A DNA stretch of 29,177 nt from assembly GCA_964432985.1 (NCBI GenBank), contig CAYSPT010000064.1, positions 1-29,177 on the forward strand, read 5' to 3'. Shown here piece by piece: positions 6,732 through 14,412 of the stretch; position 1 is the first letter of the stretch; each line of letters starts with the position of its first letter. The position numbers and the translations under genes are program-made. The DNA comes from CAYSPT01 sp964432985. Lineage in GTDB: Bacteria; Muiribacteriota; CAYSPT01. The notes below the pieces were generated by a model. It made no database searches and was not told where the DNA came from. It saw nothing but the letters and a program-made list of their open reading frames with translations.

Positions 6732-7535
6732 GTGAGTGATTATATGCAGTTGAAGGACAAGAACATTCTGGTCGTGGGAGTGGCCAATCGCAAAAGTGTG
6801 GCGTATTTCATCGTCAAAACCCTGATCGACCTGGGCGCCAACGTGATCCTGTCGGTCCAGGGTGAGGAGCACCGCGCGAAGGTGTCGCGGCTCTTTCCGG
6901 ACTGCCCCATCTACTGCTGTGACCTGGAGCGGGAAGAGGACATTGCCAAACTCGTGGAGAGTGTCGGCCAGGACACCGTCCTTGACGGGCTGGTGCATTC
7001 GGTGGCGTTCGCCAACTACCCGGAAGGATTAGTCCCTTTCCACGCCACCCGCAAGGAAGACTTCCTGCAGGCCTGCGACATTTCGTGCTTCTCGCTTATC
7101 AGCCTGGCAAACGCCTTCAAGGACCACCTGGCCGAGGACGCGTCGGTGGTCACCATCTCCATTTCTACCACCCGGATGGCAGCGGAGAACTACGGGTACA
7201 TGGCGCCCATCAAGGCGGCGCTGGAGTCGTCGCTGTGCTTCCTGGCCAAGGGCTTCAGCCAGTTCAGCCGGGTACGGTTCAACGCCGTGTGCGCCGGGCT
7301 GCTGAAGACCTCGGCGTCCGCCGGTATTCCCGGGTATATTGACAGCTACCTCTTTGCCGAACAGGCCACGCTTCGCGGGAAAAACCTGGCCACCCAGGAG
7401 GTTGCCGACGTGGCGGTGTTCCTGCTGAGCCCCCGCTCAAGCGGAGTCAACACCCGGGGGATCGTGGTGGACGCCGGTATGGCGGTCAACTACTTCGACA
7501 AAGGTATCGTGGAGCGTGCCACCGACAATGGCTGA
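6732..7535 (+). CDS. fabI: Enoyl-ACP reductase (divergent FabI-type SDR)
   Basis: 267 residues. The N-terminal cofactor region NILVVGVANRKSVAYFIVKTL matches the FabI pattern GxxxxxSxA. SVAFAN (90-95) corresponds to the FabI SxGFAP-type strand. The active site is Y154-x6-K161 in NYGYMAPIKAALES, as in FabI. The second active-site tyrosine of E. coli FabI (Y146, ten residues before the catalytic one) aligns with isoleucine 144, so triclosan binding or substrate choice may differ. It would reduce an enoyl-ACP with NADH or NADPH. It starts with GTG at 6732; an ATG at 6744 is in frame, and an AAGGGTG element lies upstream. It is the third reductive-cycle gene of this region. The C-terminal codons are echoed 61 bp downstream. 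Confidence 0.85.
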   Translation: MSDYMQLKDKNILVVGVANRKSVAYFIVKTLIDLGANVILSVQGEEHRAKVSRLFPDCPIYCCDLEREEDIAKLVESVGQDTVLDGLVHSVAFANYPEGLVPFHATRKEDFLQACDISCFSLISLANAFKDHLAEDASVVTISISTTRMAAENYGYMAPIKAALESSLCFLAKGFSQFSRVRFNAVCAGLLKTSASAGIPGYIDSYLFAEQATLRGKNLATQEVADVAVFLLSPRSSGVNTRGIVVDAGMAVNYFDKGIVERATDNG

Positions 7536-7579
7536 TTCACTGATGGCTGAGATCCTGGAGCTTTTGATCGTGGAGCGTG
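7506..7579 (+). repeat. 61-bp echo of the enoyl reductase gene end
   Basis: ATCGTGGAGCGTG at 7506, inside the last codons of the enoyl reductase, is repeated exactly at 7567 in the leader of the PPTase gene, where it supplies the only GGAG-like ribosome site (7572-7575). Confidence 0.6.
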
Positions 7580-7588
7580 TTGCCTGCC

Positions 7589-8269
7589 ATGAATGACATC
7601 CTCTACCCGGTTATCGTGGGAGTGTCGGAAGCGGACTCCGGGCTCAAAGGGCGGGAGAAGGTGACCGCCCTGAGCCGCTGCGCCCGCCGGGCCCTGGTCA
7701 TGAGCGCAGAGCTGAGTGGCTACCCGGCGTTGGCCGAACGGGCCATAGCCGGGCTCGAAAAAGACCACCGCGGTGCGCCGGTTCCTCATGACGGCATCTA
7801 CTGGGCTCTGGCCCACAAGCCGCACTATACCGCCGCCGTGTGCGCCCCGTTTCCCGTGGGAATCGACATCGAAGAGATCGCACCGCGCAAGGAGGGCTTG
7901 TTCGACTACATCGCCTCCGCCGAAGAGTGGGAACGCCTCGGGGGTCGCACCTGGGACAACTTCTTCCGTGTGTTCACCGCCAAGGAAGCGGTCCTGAAAA
8001 CCACCGGCGACGGGATCAGCGGGCTGAGCAAATGCCTGGTAGCCGGAGTAGTGGATGATGAGCACGTGGCAATGTTATATGACGGCCGGAACTGGCTCAT
8101 CGAGCACTACCGGTTCGGGAGCGATATCGCCAGCCATGGTGATGGAACGGATGGCCATCGTAACGACACCGCTGGCGGCTCTTCCTCCCCTCCTCATATC
8201 GACTACATCGCCGCCATCACCGCCGTTGAGCTCTACCAGGTGACCTGGACCGTCAGCGGAGCGGAGTAG
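7589..8269 (+). CDS. 4'-phosphopantetheinyl transferase (Sfp-type)
   Basis: 226 residues from the ATG at 7589; an in-frame GTG at 7577 sits on the only GGAG, so I reject it. Two diagnostic Sfp/ACPS motifs are present: GIDIE (91-95, with Mg-binding D93 and E95) and FTAKEAVLK (K132, E133). The enzyme moves phosphopantetheine from CoA to the serine of a carrier protein. The preceding WALAHKPHYTAA is the usual substrate-binding strand (WxxSHxxxxxxA type). Near the C-terminus, a Gly/Ser/Asp-rich stretch (SHGDGTDGHRNDTAGGSSSP) interrupts the fold before the last strand, and looks like a late low-complexity insertion. As the last gene of the lipid cluster, it probably activates a dedicated ACP encoded outside the window. 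Its 3' end overlaps the convergent amidohydrolase by 17 bp. Confidence 0.9.
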   Translation: MNDILYPVIVGVSEADSGLKGREKVTALSRCARRALVMSAELSGYPALAERAIAGLEKDHRGAPVPHDGIYWALAHKPHYTAAVCAPFPVGIDIEEIAPRKEGLFDYIASAEEWERLGGRTWDNFFRVFTAKEAVLKTTGDGISGLSKCLVAGVVDDEHVAMLYDGRNWLIEHYRFGSDIASHGDGTDGHRNDTAGGSSSPPHIDYIAAITAVELYQVTWTVSGAE

Positions 8270-9926
8270 TCTTTCGCAGCACCCGGCCTGCCCGTTTCCC
8301 GGTAAGTTCCCCATTTTTCACCGCCACCTCGCCGTTGACGATGACGCAGCTGATTCCGTCCGGTTTTTGATGCGGGTCCTGGTAGGTGGCGTGGTCGATG
8401 ACAGTGGCCGGATCGAAGACGGTGAGATCCGCCGCCATCCCGAGCTTGAGAAGTCCCCGGTCCAAAAAACCGTGGCGGGCAGCCGGCAGCGAGGTCATTT
8501 TCCTAACCGCCTCTTCCAGGGTGAGGATGCCGTACTCTCGCACATATCGTCCCAGTATCCGCGGATAGGTCCCGAAACTGCGGGGATGGGGCTTGCCCTC
8601 GGCGAAGGGCCCGCTGAAAGAATGGCTGGCCGAATCGGAACCCACCATCTGAAGCGGGTGCATCATGACCTGCCGCATGTCCTCTTCGCGCATTGAAAAT
8701 CCAACCATCTGCGGCGACACCTCTTCTTCAAGCAGCAGGTCGAACAGCGCGGTAAATTCATCGGGAGCGCCTCGCATCCGGGTGATCTCCGCCATGGTGC
8801 GGCCTTCGCATGGCTTGTTCTTATCCAGCCGCACACAGGTAACCATGATGTTTTCCCAGCCCAGGATCCCGGCGAAGTTTTCCCAGCCGGGAAGTCCGGA
8901 TTCCATGTCACGTCGAATCCGTTGCCGGCAGCCTTGGTCACGCAACCGCTCAAGGAAGGCTTCGTTGCCGCCGTCGTGCACCCAGGGCGGAAGCAGCACC
9001 GACAGCCCCGTGCATCCTGCCAGGTACGGGTACTGGTCGCAGGTCACATCGACTCCCCGCGCCTGCGCCTCCTCCATCATCCGAAGCGCTTCGGCGGTCC
9101 TGCCCCAGTTGGGTTTGCCCGACGCTTTGAGGTGGGATATCTGTACCGGCAGCCCGGCGCGCTCACCGATCTCGATGGCTTCCGCCACAGCTTCGCACAG
9201 GGTATTGCCTTCGCCGCGGATATGGGATGAATAGATGCCGCCATGGCGGGCCGCCACCTTCGCCAACTCGACGATCTCATCGGTGGAAGCGTAGATTCCG
9301 GGAGGATAGATCAATCCGCTTGAAAGCCCGCATACTCCCGAGCGCATGGCTTCATCGACGCACCGTTTCATCTCGTCGAGTTCGCCGGCCGTGGGCTGCC
9401 GGTCATCTTCTCCTACCACCGCTTCACGGATGGTGCCGTGCCCCACCATGAAGGCGATGTTGGCGCCCAGGTCAAGCGTGTCCACCCGCTCAAGGTACTC
9501 GCCGAAGGTGGTCCAGGTGAGGCGGTAATCGACGCCCGGCGGCAGGGACTTTATGAGCAGGTCCTCCACCCGGGCGCGTTCATCCGGGTTGACCGGGGCA
9601 GCACTGTATCCGCACTGGCCGGTGACGATGGTGGTCACCCCCTGCAGAAGCGTGCTGGCCATGTCCTGGTAGACCAGGAGCCGGTGGTCGAAATGGCTGT
9701 GGGGATCGACGAAACCCGGCGCCACCACCATCCCGGTGGCATCGATGACGATTGGGCCTGTACCGTGACAAGGTCGGTCGGAAACGCTGGTGACAGACAC
9801 AACCCTGCCGTTCGAAACGGCTATATCCCCCGTGAATCCGGGATTTCCCGTCCCGTCGACAATGGTACCGCCGGTAATCAGTATGGGGTCAGGTCTTGCA
9901 AACACACATTTTTTAACTGCGTCCAC
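8253..9926 (-). CDS. N-acyl-D-amino-acid deacylase / D-aminoacylase family amidohydrolase
   Basis: 557 residues of the metal-dependent amidohydrolase superfamily. It opens with ILITGGTIVDGTGNPGFTGD. The metal site includes HSH (76-78), the bridging-cysteine motif GQCGYS (104-109), SSHIRGE and ISHLKASG histidines, and a late VGSDS aspartate, in the order typical of D-aminoacylases. It should cleave N-acyl groups from D-amino acids or a related amide, in the cytoplasm; no signal peptide is seen. Substrate cannot be read from the sequence. The first 14 or so residues (MDAVKKCVFARPDP) come from a GGGGTCAGGTCTTG repeat element. The start may therefore be GTG at 9926 (after a GGGGGATC leader) or GTG at 9905. 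It converges on the PPTase gene. Confidence 0.88.
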   Translation of the reverse strand: MDAVKKCVFARPDPILITGGTIVDGTGNPGFTGDIAVSNGRVVSVTSVSDRPCHGTGPIVIDATGMVVAPGFVDPHSHFDHRLLVYQDMASTLLQGVTTIVTGQCGYSAAPVNPDERARVEDLLIKSLPPGVDYRLTWTTFGEYLERVDTLDLGANIAFMVGHGTIREAVVGEDDRQPTAGELDEMKRCVDEAMRSGVCGLSSGLIYPPGIYASTDEIVELAKVAARHGGIYSSHIRGEGNTLCEAVAEAIEIGERAGLPVQISHLKASGKPNWGRTAEALRMMEEAQARGVDVTCDQYPYLAGCTGLSVLLPPWVHDGGNEAFLERLRDQGCRQRIRRDMESGLPGWENFAGILGWENIMVTCVRLDKNKPCEGRTMAEITRMRGAPDEFTALFDLLLEEEVSPQMVGFSMREEDMRQVMMHPLQMVGSDSASHSFSGPFAEGKPHPRSFGTYPRILGRYVREYGILTLEEAVRKMTSLPAARHGFLDRGLLKLGMAADLTVFDPATVIDHATYQDPHQKPDGISCVIVNGEVAVKNGELTGKRAGRVLRKTTPLR

Positions 9927-9972
9927 CCGATCCCCCGCCTACCCTGTCAGGTCTTGCAAACACACATTGTTT
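9885..9972. repeat. Two direct copies of the GGTCAGGTCTTG element end
   Basis: GGGGTCAGGTCTTG (9885-9898) and the second copy TCAGGTCTTGCAAA (9947-9960) are each followed by the same AAACACACATT and a T-rich stretch. The first copy is translated, on the other strand, as the N-terminus of the amidohydrolase. The same core occurs at 20501 and, inverted, at 20718, and at 25083 and 25251. It marks a dispersed REP/MITE family of the kind linked to Y1 (RAYT/IS200-like) transposases. No transposase is in the window. Confidence 0.7.
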
Positions 9973-9986
9973 ACCTTTAACGTGAT

Positions 9987-10415
9987 CTAACCGTCAACTC
10001 GTGCAGATTTCTTGACTTCATTCAGAAACTGGGTATAAATGGTTTGAATATTTTCAAGGAGAGGTTTTATCCGCCTGGGATCGAGTTCGGTAGAATATCC
10101 ATGAGTAAAGAAATGGCGAAAGGCTAGATGAGTACGCAATTCGATTGCTAGATCACCGGTAATAATCCTGGTATCAACAGCCAGGTTGAGAAGGTCACGA
10201 TGCCAGGAATCACCCGACGGTAAGAGCATATTATGTTCAACACATATCTGCTTTAGTACGTTTTCCACTCCATTATAGAAATTGTGCAGTAAACTACCTA
10301 CACCGGCCAATTCAAGTATGGACAATTCATTAAGCGAATCAGCAGAGGGGAGTAACTCGATTATCCTATCTATAACTTCAAACTCGGCTTCGATGCGTTC
10401 TGCAATATCAGCCAT
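9987..10415 (-). CDS. hepT: HepT-like HEPN toxin
   Basis: 142 residues, all helical in character. It contains the HEPN ribonuclease signature in the exact RX4HXY form (R100, H105, Y107 in RHFFTHGY). In characterised HepT/MntA (type VII) pairs the arginine and histidine cut RNA, and the tyrosine is AMPylated by the partner to silence the toxin. The gene overlaps the 3' end of the nucleotidyltransferase gene by 8 bp, so antitoxin is made first and translation is likely coupled. Base composition is more AT-rich than the neighbours, consistent with horizontal gain. Confidence 0.9.
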   Translation of the reverse strand: MADIAERIEAEFEVIDRIIELLPSADSLNELSILELAGVGSLLHNFYNGVENVLKQICVEHNMLLPSGDSWHRDLLNLAVDTRIITGDLAIELRTHLAFRHFFTHGYSTELDPRRIKPLLENIQTIYTQFLNEVKKSARVDG

Positions 10416-10677
10416 AGATAGGAATCCCTTCCTTCAGAACCATCCTGGTAAACCTGGAATCAAAAGCCAGATCTATAAGATCAACTGGTTTTGATAGGGC
10501 AAAAATCAAATCTCCATAAAATTTGAAGAATAAAGCGGGATCAATACCTTCGACCGCCAGATCAATATCATGAGCATCTTTACCTGGTGCAATAGAGGAG
10601 CCAAATAAAAGCACACGTTTGACTCCATATTGTGATGCGACCTCGATAACCTTTGATTTATCGTCTTCATTAATCAT
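10408..10677 (-). CDS. mntA: MntA-like nucleotidyltransferase antitoxin
   Basis: 89 residues of the minimal nucleotidyltransferase fold. GSSIAPGKDAHDIDL shows the GS-x9-D-x-D active site (G26, S27, D37, D39), which binds Mg-ATP. The family AMPylates the tyrosine in the RX4HXY motif of HepT. It begins with ATG (10675-10677) and overlaps hepT by 8 bp. The pair is inserted between the amidohydrolase and the scar region. MNT/HEPN pairs stabilise mobile segments or act in phage defence. Confidence 0.9.
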   Translation of the reverse strand: MINEDDKSKVIEVASQYGVKRVLLFGSSIAPGKDAHDIDLAVEGIDPALFFKFYGDLIFALSKPVDLIDLAFDSRFTRMVLKEGIPIYG

Positions 10678-10932
10678 GTTCTTATTATACCAAGCTTGTT
10701 AAAGTACCAACAACAATAGAATCTCAATCGAACCAATTATGGGTCTGGTCTAGGGGCATTTGTGGAATCAGAAATTCCAATCCCTGTCACCTACCATGCT
10801 TCTTTGGCATGATAATTGTTATATATACTGGTCACTGGTCTTGCTGGTCATGTCAGGAACATGTTGGGAATGGGGCAGAATAAGCCCGGTTATGGATCAG
10901 AATGAGCCAGGTTTGGAAGGACGTGACTGAAC
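10678..10932. other. Noncoding spacer
   Basis: 255 bp with no supported gene. CAGAATAAGCCCGGT and CAGAATGAGCCAGGT form a degenerate direct repeat about 23 bp apart near 10875-10913. No clear promoter or terminator seen. Confidence 0.5.
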
Positions 10933-11100
10933 GTGAACAACGTGAATGAATATCAGCATTATGACCAAAAAGACCGCTGGAACCACCATGACGTGTCCTT
11001 CTGGGAAGAACACCGCGACATTATTCGCACAAAGTTGGGCGGCGTCATTGACTATCCCAAACTGGTGTGCCGCGGATACGATCTGCTGCACGACCTGGTG
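10933..11100 (+). pseudogene. 5' fragment of an unrecognised gene
   Basis: From GTG at 10933 the frame reads MNNVNEYQHYDQKDRWNHHD and continues FWEEHRDIIRTKLGG and LVCRGYDLLHDLV. It looks like a real, charged N-terminal region. At about 11100 the frame enters sequence that is antisense to a response regulator and loses protein character before a stop at 11175. An AAGGA element lies about 12 nt before the start. I do not recognise the family. Confidence 0.4.
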
Positions 11101-11255
11101 GCTGGGCCGGCGGTAGCCAAACGAAGACCCTCCCCGGCGGTGTCCGCGGTGACGGTGTCGAATCCTTCCCGCTGAAGCAGGCGCCGGCACAGGTTCAGGA
11201 TGCTGGGTTCGTCATCCACCACAAGAATCGTCCGGTTCTTCTTGTTTTTCGGCAT
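11101..11255 (-). pseudogene. Truncated response-regulator receiver domain
   Basis: From ATG (11253-11255) the frame reads MPKNKKNRTILVVDDEPSIL and LNLCRRLLQREGFDTVTADTAGEGLRLA. This is the first strand, acidic pair (VVDDE) and first helices of a CheY-like receiver. The conserved phosphorylation aspartate, later strands and any output domain are missing, because the sequence meets the opposite-strand fragment near 11100. It cannot be functional. Confidence 0.75.
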
Positions 11256-11353
11256 TAACGATGCTGCTTTCTTTTCAGGCAGATTCATACGGCTATTTCG
11301 CCAGCACATCTGATGCTAATATAGTATCGCTCAATATATTTATTATGTTACAT

Positions 11354-11383
11354 GAGCATCCAATTAACAATTGGAAAATGCTC
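11354..11383. other. Imperfect AT-rich hairpin
   Basis: GAGCAT-CCAATT-AAC-AATTGG-aaa-ATGCTC folds into a stem with a small bulge, between the receiver fragment and the phosphatase gene. The surrounding 11256-11469 is AT-rich and otherwise featureless. It may be an operator or an old terminator. Confidence 0.35.
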
Positions 11384-11469
11384 GAAATCCAAAAGTGTCC
11401 ATAAGAATTTGGCTTAAATCTCCGTATGGACATAGACATGCTAACTTCCTCAATTATATAATTCCGGCA

Positions 11470-12204
11470 ATGAATGAACTTACGGCAACAAACTTTGCCC
11501 TGATAAGGCACGCCACCACCGAGTGGAACAAGCTCAAACGCATCCAGGGGCGGCTCGACTCCATCCTGGCCCCCGAAGGTGAAGAGCAAGCCCGGCAGTG
11601 GGCGGAGGCCCTGTCGGCGCGGCAGGCAACATCCCGCTTTGACCGTATCCTTGTCAGCTCCCAGGGACGGGCCATGCAGACTGCGAACATTCTGAACGAA
11701 AACCTGGGGCTTCCACTTCAGACAGATCAGCGCCTGGCGGAGCAGGACTGGGGCGAGTGGTGCGGGATGACCCTGAATGACATCTGGGCCTCCGACCGTA
11801 AGCGCATCGAAGCGCAGATCGACCGCGGCTGGGATTTTAACCCGCCGGGAGGAGAGAGCCGTCTGGACGTGTTCCACCGCGCCTCTGAAGCGCTGCGCGA
11901 AGCCGCCGCAGAGACACCCGGCCAGACCATCCTGGTGGTCACCCACATGGGAGTCATCTTCTACCTTTTCGTGCACTTGCAGGGGCTCGAGTACTCACCG
12001 CAGCAGCCCGAACTTCGCACACCGGGCGCACTGCACTGGCTGGTCTATCGGCACGACGTCAGCGGCATCCGTGACACCGCCAGCAACACCGGCACCGGTA
12101 CCGGAAGCGGCACCGGCAGCATCAGCGACATCGGCGACACCGGCATCGGCATCGGCAGCGGTCCGCAGGGCTTGCAGGTAGAGCGGATCAAGGACATCCT
12201 GTAA
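11470..12204 (+). CDS. Histidine phosphatase (phosphoglycerate mutase-like)
   Basis: 244 residues from the ATG at 11470. The open frame extends upstream to 11371, but that part has no protein character. The branch-1 histidine phosphatase signature is LIRHATTEWN (R13, H14). SSQGRAMQTA holds the second arginine (R67), E91 is the likely acid, and the second catalytic histidine is H159 in VVTHMG. It removes phosphate from a small molecule or protein through a phosphohistidine; relatives include alpha-ribazole phosphatase and PGM, and the substrate cannot be told. Residues 205-232 are a Gly/Thr/Ser/Ile-rich low-complexity tract (SNTGTGTGSGTGSISDIGD) encoded by a GC-rich microsatellite-like run. 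It sits just before the last few residues. No strong ribosome site is visible. Confidence 0.85.
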   Translation: MNELTATNFALIRHATTEWNKLKRIQGRLDSILAPEGEEQARQWAEALSARQATSRFDRILVSSQGRAMQTANILNENLGLPLQTDQRLAEQDWGEWCGMTLNDIWASDRKRIEAQIDRGWDFNPPGGESRLDVFHRASEALREAAAETPGQTILVVTHMGVIFYLFVHLQGLEYSPQQPELRTPGALHWLVYRHDVSGIRDTASNTGTGTGSGTGSISDIGDTGIGIGSGPQGLQVERIKDIL

Positions 12205-12252
12205 CCACCCGATTCCCCGCCTTGCTTTCCACACTTCTTGAAGGGTGGTAGG

Positions 12253-12270
12253 CCAGGTCTTGAACTTGTC
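12253..12270 (+). repeat. Degenerate TCAGGTCTTGAA element end
   Basis: CCAGGTCTTGAACTTGTC resembles the conserved end of the element at 20501, with several changes. It lies in the 125-bp spacer before the TPR sulfotransferase and is probably a decayed remnant. Confidence 0.4.
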
Positions 12271-12317
12271 CGTCTTTCTTACTCTCTATGTGAAGAAGAA
12301 AGTTCTTTTATTTGTTG

Positions 12318-12323
12318 TATAAT
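12318..12323 (+). promoter_or_regulatory. -10 box abutting a start codon (possible leaderless mRNA)
   Basis: A perfect TATAAT ends 6 nt before the ATG at 12330, so initiation at the usual distance would place +1 on the A of the start codon. No purine-rich ribosome site lies upstream. The -35 region (around 12295) is weak. Confidence 0.45.
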
Positions 12324-12329
12324 TAAGAT

Positions 12330-14357
12330 ATGGAACCACCGGACGACAAGAAACCGTTAGAGCCGCCTGACGGCGCACCGCCTTCGGAGCCGCCGGAGGA
12401 TTTTGTATCATATGAGCTGCCTGTCAGACGGCCGCCCTTGGAGCCGCCTGACGACGCACCGCCTCCAGAGCCGCCGGACGATCCAAAACCGGTAGAACCA
12501 CCAGAGGAGACGTCAACGTCGATAACACCTCCGGATCAGGTGCATCCTTCTGAAACGCCGTCTGATAAGGCACCGCCGCCCGAACCACCGGATGAGGCGC
12601 CACCTTCGGAACCACCGGATGAGGCAGCACCTTCCCCCCCGCCTGTGAAAACGCCGTTTACCGGTTCGCCCACATATAGAGTGCCATCTCCAGTCCTCCC
12701 GCTGCCAGTCCCGCCACCGGTTGAGGATCCCCCAGCGCGCTCGGTACCCTCAGTAGAAGCTCCTCCAGTCCCGCCTTCAGTCCCGTCCCCGGATACGGCG
12801 CCCCCGGATCCATCTCCGATTAGCGCCATGAAGCCGGGCCGCCCGCCCGACATCGTTGACCCAGACAAACCGGCGCGGATACTGGAAGTCTTTGGTACCA
12901 CCCCGGACCATAACCGTGCTGACATGCTGCTGGGAGTAGCCGAGCAGCACCGGGCCAACGGCCAAAACGAGTGGGCGGAATCCACCTGTAATCTCATCCT
13001 GGAGGTGACGCCCGAGCACCACGGTGCCCTGCATCTTCTCGGGCTCCTGCAGCTCGATGTGGGAAACTGTCCCGAAGCCCGGCGCTATATCACCATGGCG
13101 CTCGATCTCGATCCGTTGAATCCTCGTTACATCCGCAGCCTGGGTAATATACTGCGGGCCGAGGACGACCTTGATGGCGCCGCCGAGCAGTACCGCGAAG
13201 CACTGGCCCGCGACCCGGATTATGCCGAGGCGTACATTTCTCTGGGGATGGCCCTGGAAGAAATGGGGATTCCGGGTGAGGCGGAGGCCAGCTTCCTCTG
13301 CGCCCTGGAGATCAAGCCGCGCCTCACGGAGATATACTACCTGATGGAGGGGGTTCACAAGCACACCGGACACGACGACAGCATCCACATGATGGAAGAG
13401 CTGTACAAGGATTACGAGCTGTCGGACGAGCAGCGGATGTACCTGTGTTTCGCCATGGGAAAGGCTTTCGATGACCTGAAGCAGTACGAGAAGGCGTTTT
13501 GGTTACTGGAGGAAGCAAACCGGTTGAAGCGTAAGTATTTATCGTATGATGTCGAATACGACCGGAAGCAGTTTGACCAGATCAAGGAGCTTTTTCACGA
13601 GACCACCTTCGTTCGCAACGCCGGTTCCGGATTCCACGACCCGGCGCCGATTTTCATCCTGGGGATGCCGTGTTCGGGAACGGCCCTGGTGGAGCAGATA
13701 ATCGGCGCTCATCCCTCGGTGCACGAAGGCGGCGAAATGCCGTTTCTGGAGGATGTCATCTGCCGCGTCGGCAGGTCCATGACCCGGCGCAAATACCCGG
13801 CGTTGTTTATGAGGTTGGAGCGGCACCACTTCGAAGAGCTGGGCAAGGAATACATCAGGAGGATACGGCTGATTGCCCCCGATGATCCCAGGATTACCGA
13901 CAGCCGGCCGGTTAATTTCAAGTATATTGGAATGATCCGGCTGATCCTTCCTGAAGCGAAAATCATTCACTGTGTCCGCGATTCCATGGACGTCGGTCTG
14001 TCTCTGTACCGGGACCACTTCAAGGAGTCCTATCCCTACGCTTACGATCTCACGGAACTGGGCACCTATTACCTGCTGTATCAGGACCTGCTCGATCACT
14101 GGCAGACGGTCCAGCCCCACAACATATTCACTGTCTATTACGAAGACCTCATGGCCAGCACCGAGGAACAGGTCCGGGCAATGCTGGAGTTCTGTGAACT
14201 TGGATGGGATGACGCCTGCCTGGATTCGCTGAAGTCGGACAAGGCCATCCTGACAGCCGGCGCGGTGGAGGGGGCCCACTACACGTCGTCGGTGAATCAC
14301 TGGAAACACTATTACAAATGGCTGGAACCGATGGGTAAAATCCTCAAGGGGTGGTAA
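12330..14357 (+). CDS. Proline-rich TPR sulfotransferase
   Basis: 675 residues. About 1-165 is a low-complexity proline/acidic region of EPPD/PPDEAPP repeats. About 180-400 contains tetratricopeptide repeats (for example AEQHRANGQNEWAESTCNLI and AEQYREALARDPDYAEAYIS). About 440-660 is a PAPS-type sulfotransferase domain. The 5'-phosphosulfate loop reads FILGMPCSGTALVEQII, where most relatives have GMPRSGTTLVEQI. The 3'-phosphate motif (CVRDSMDVGLSLY) keeps R and S. TPR-sulfotransferases of this class modify proteins or glycans, but the Arg to Cys and Thr to Ala changes in the first loop question normal activity. No signal peptide seen. Translation may be leaderless. The downstream membrane protein gene follows within 60 bp. 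The first in-frame methionine after the proline-rich segment (near 12828) is an alternative start. Confidence 0.85.
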   Translation: MEPPDDKKPLEPPDGAPPSEPPEDFVSYELPVRRPPLEPPDDAPPPEPPDDPKPVEPPEETSTSITPPDQVHPSETPSDKAPPPEPPDEAPPSEPPDEAAPSPPPVKTPFTGSPTYRVPSPVLPLPVPPPVEDPPARSVPSVEAPPVPPSVPSPDTAPPDPSPISAMKPGRPPDIVDPDKPARILEVFGTTPDHNRADMLLGVAEQHRANGQNEWAESTCNLILEVTPEHHGALHLLGLLQLDVGNCPEARRYITMALDLDPLNPRYIRSLGNILRAEDDLDGAAEQYREALARDPDYAEAYISLGMALEEMGIPGEAEASFLCALEIKPRLTEIYYLMEGVHKHTGHDDSIHMMEELYKDYELSDEQRMYLCFAMGKAFDDLKQYEKAFWLLEEANRLKRKYLSYDVEYDRKQFDQIKELFHETTFVRNAGSGFHDPAPIFILGMPCSGTALVEQIIGAHPSVHEGGEMPFLEDVICRVGRSMTRRKYPALFMRLERHHFEELGKEYIRRIRLIAPDDPRITDSRPVNFKYIGMIRLILPEAKIIHCVRDSMDVGLSLYRDHFKESYPYAYDLTELGTYYLLYQDLLDHWQTVQPHNIFTVYYEDLMASTEEQVRAMLEFCELGWDDACLDSLKSDKAILTAGAVEGAHYTSSVNHWKHYYKWLEPMGKILKGW

Positions 14358-14412
14358 CTATCTATGGACACGCTAAGAAATAGCAGTGCCTTACGGCGGG
14401 GGGATGGTGACT

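Noticed and set aside
10897..11190. 97-aa minus-strand frame
   Set aside because: Crosses the scar between two gene fragments in a different frame from the receiver domain.
11371..11469. N-terminal extension of the histidine phosphatase
   Set aside because: AT-rich, not protein-like, and the conserved fold begins right after the ATG at 11470.
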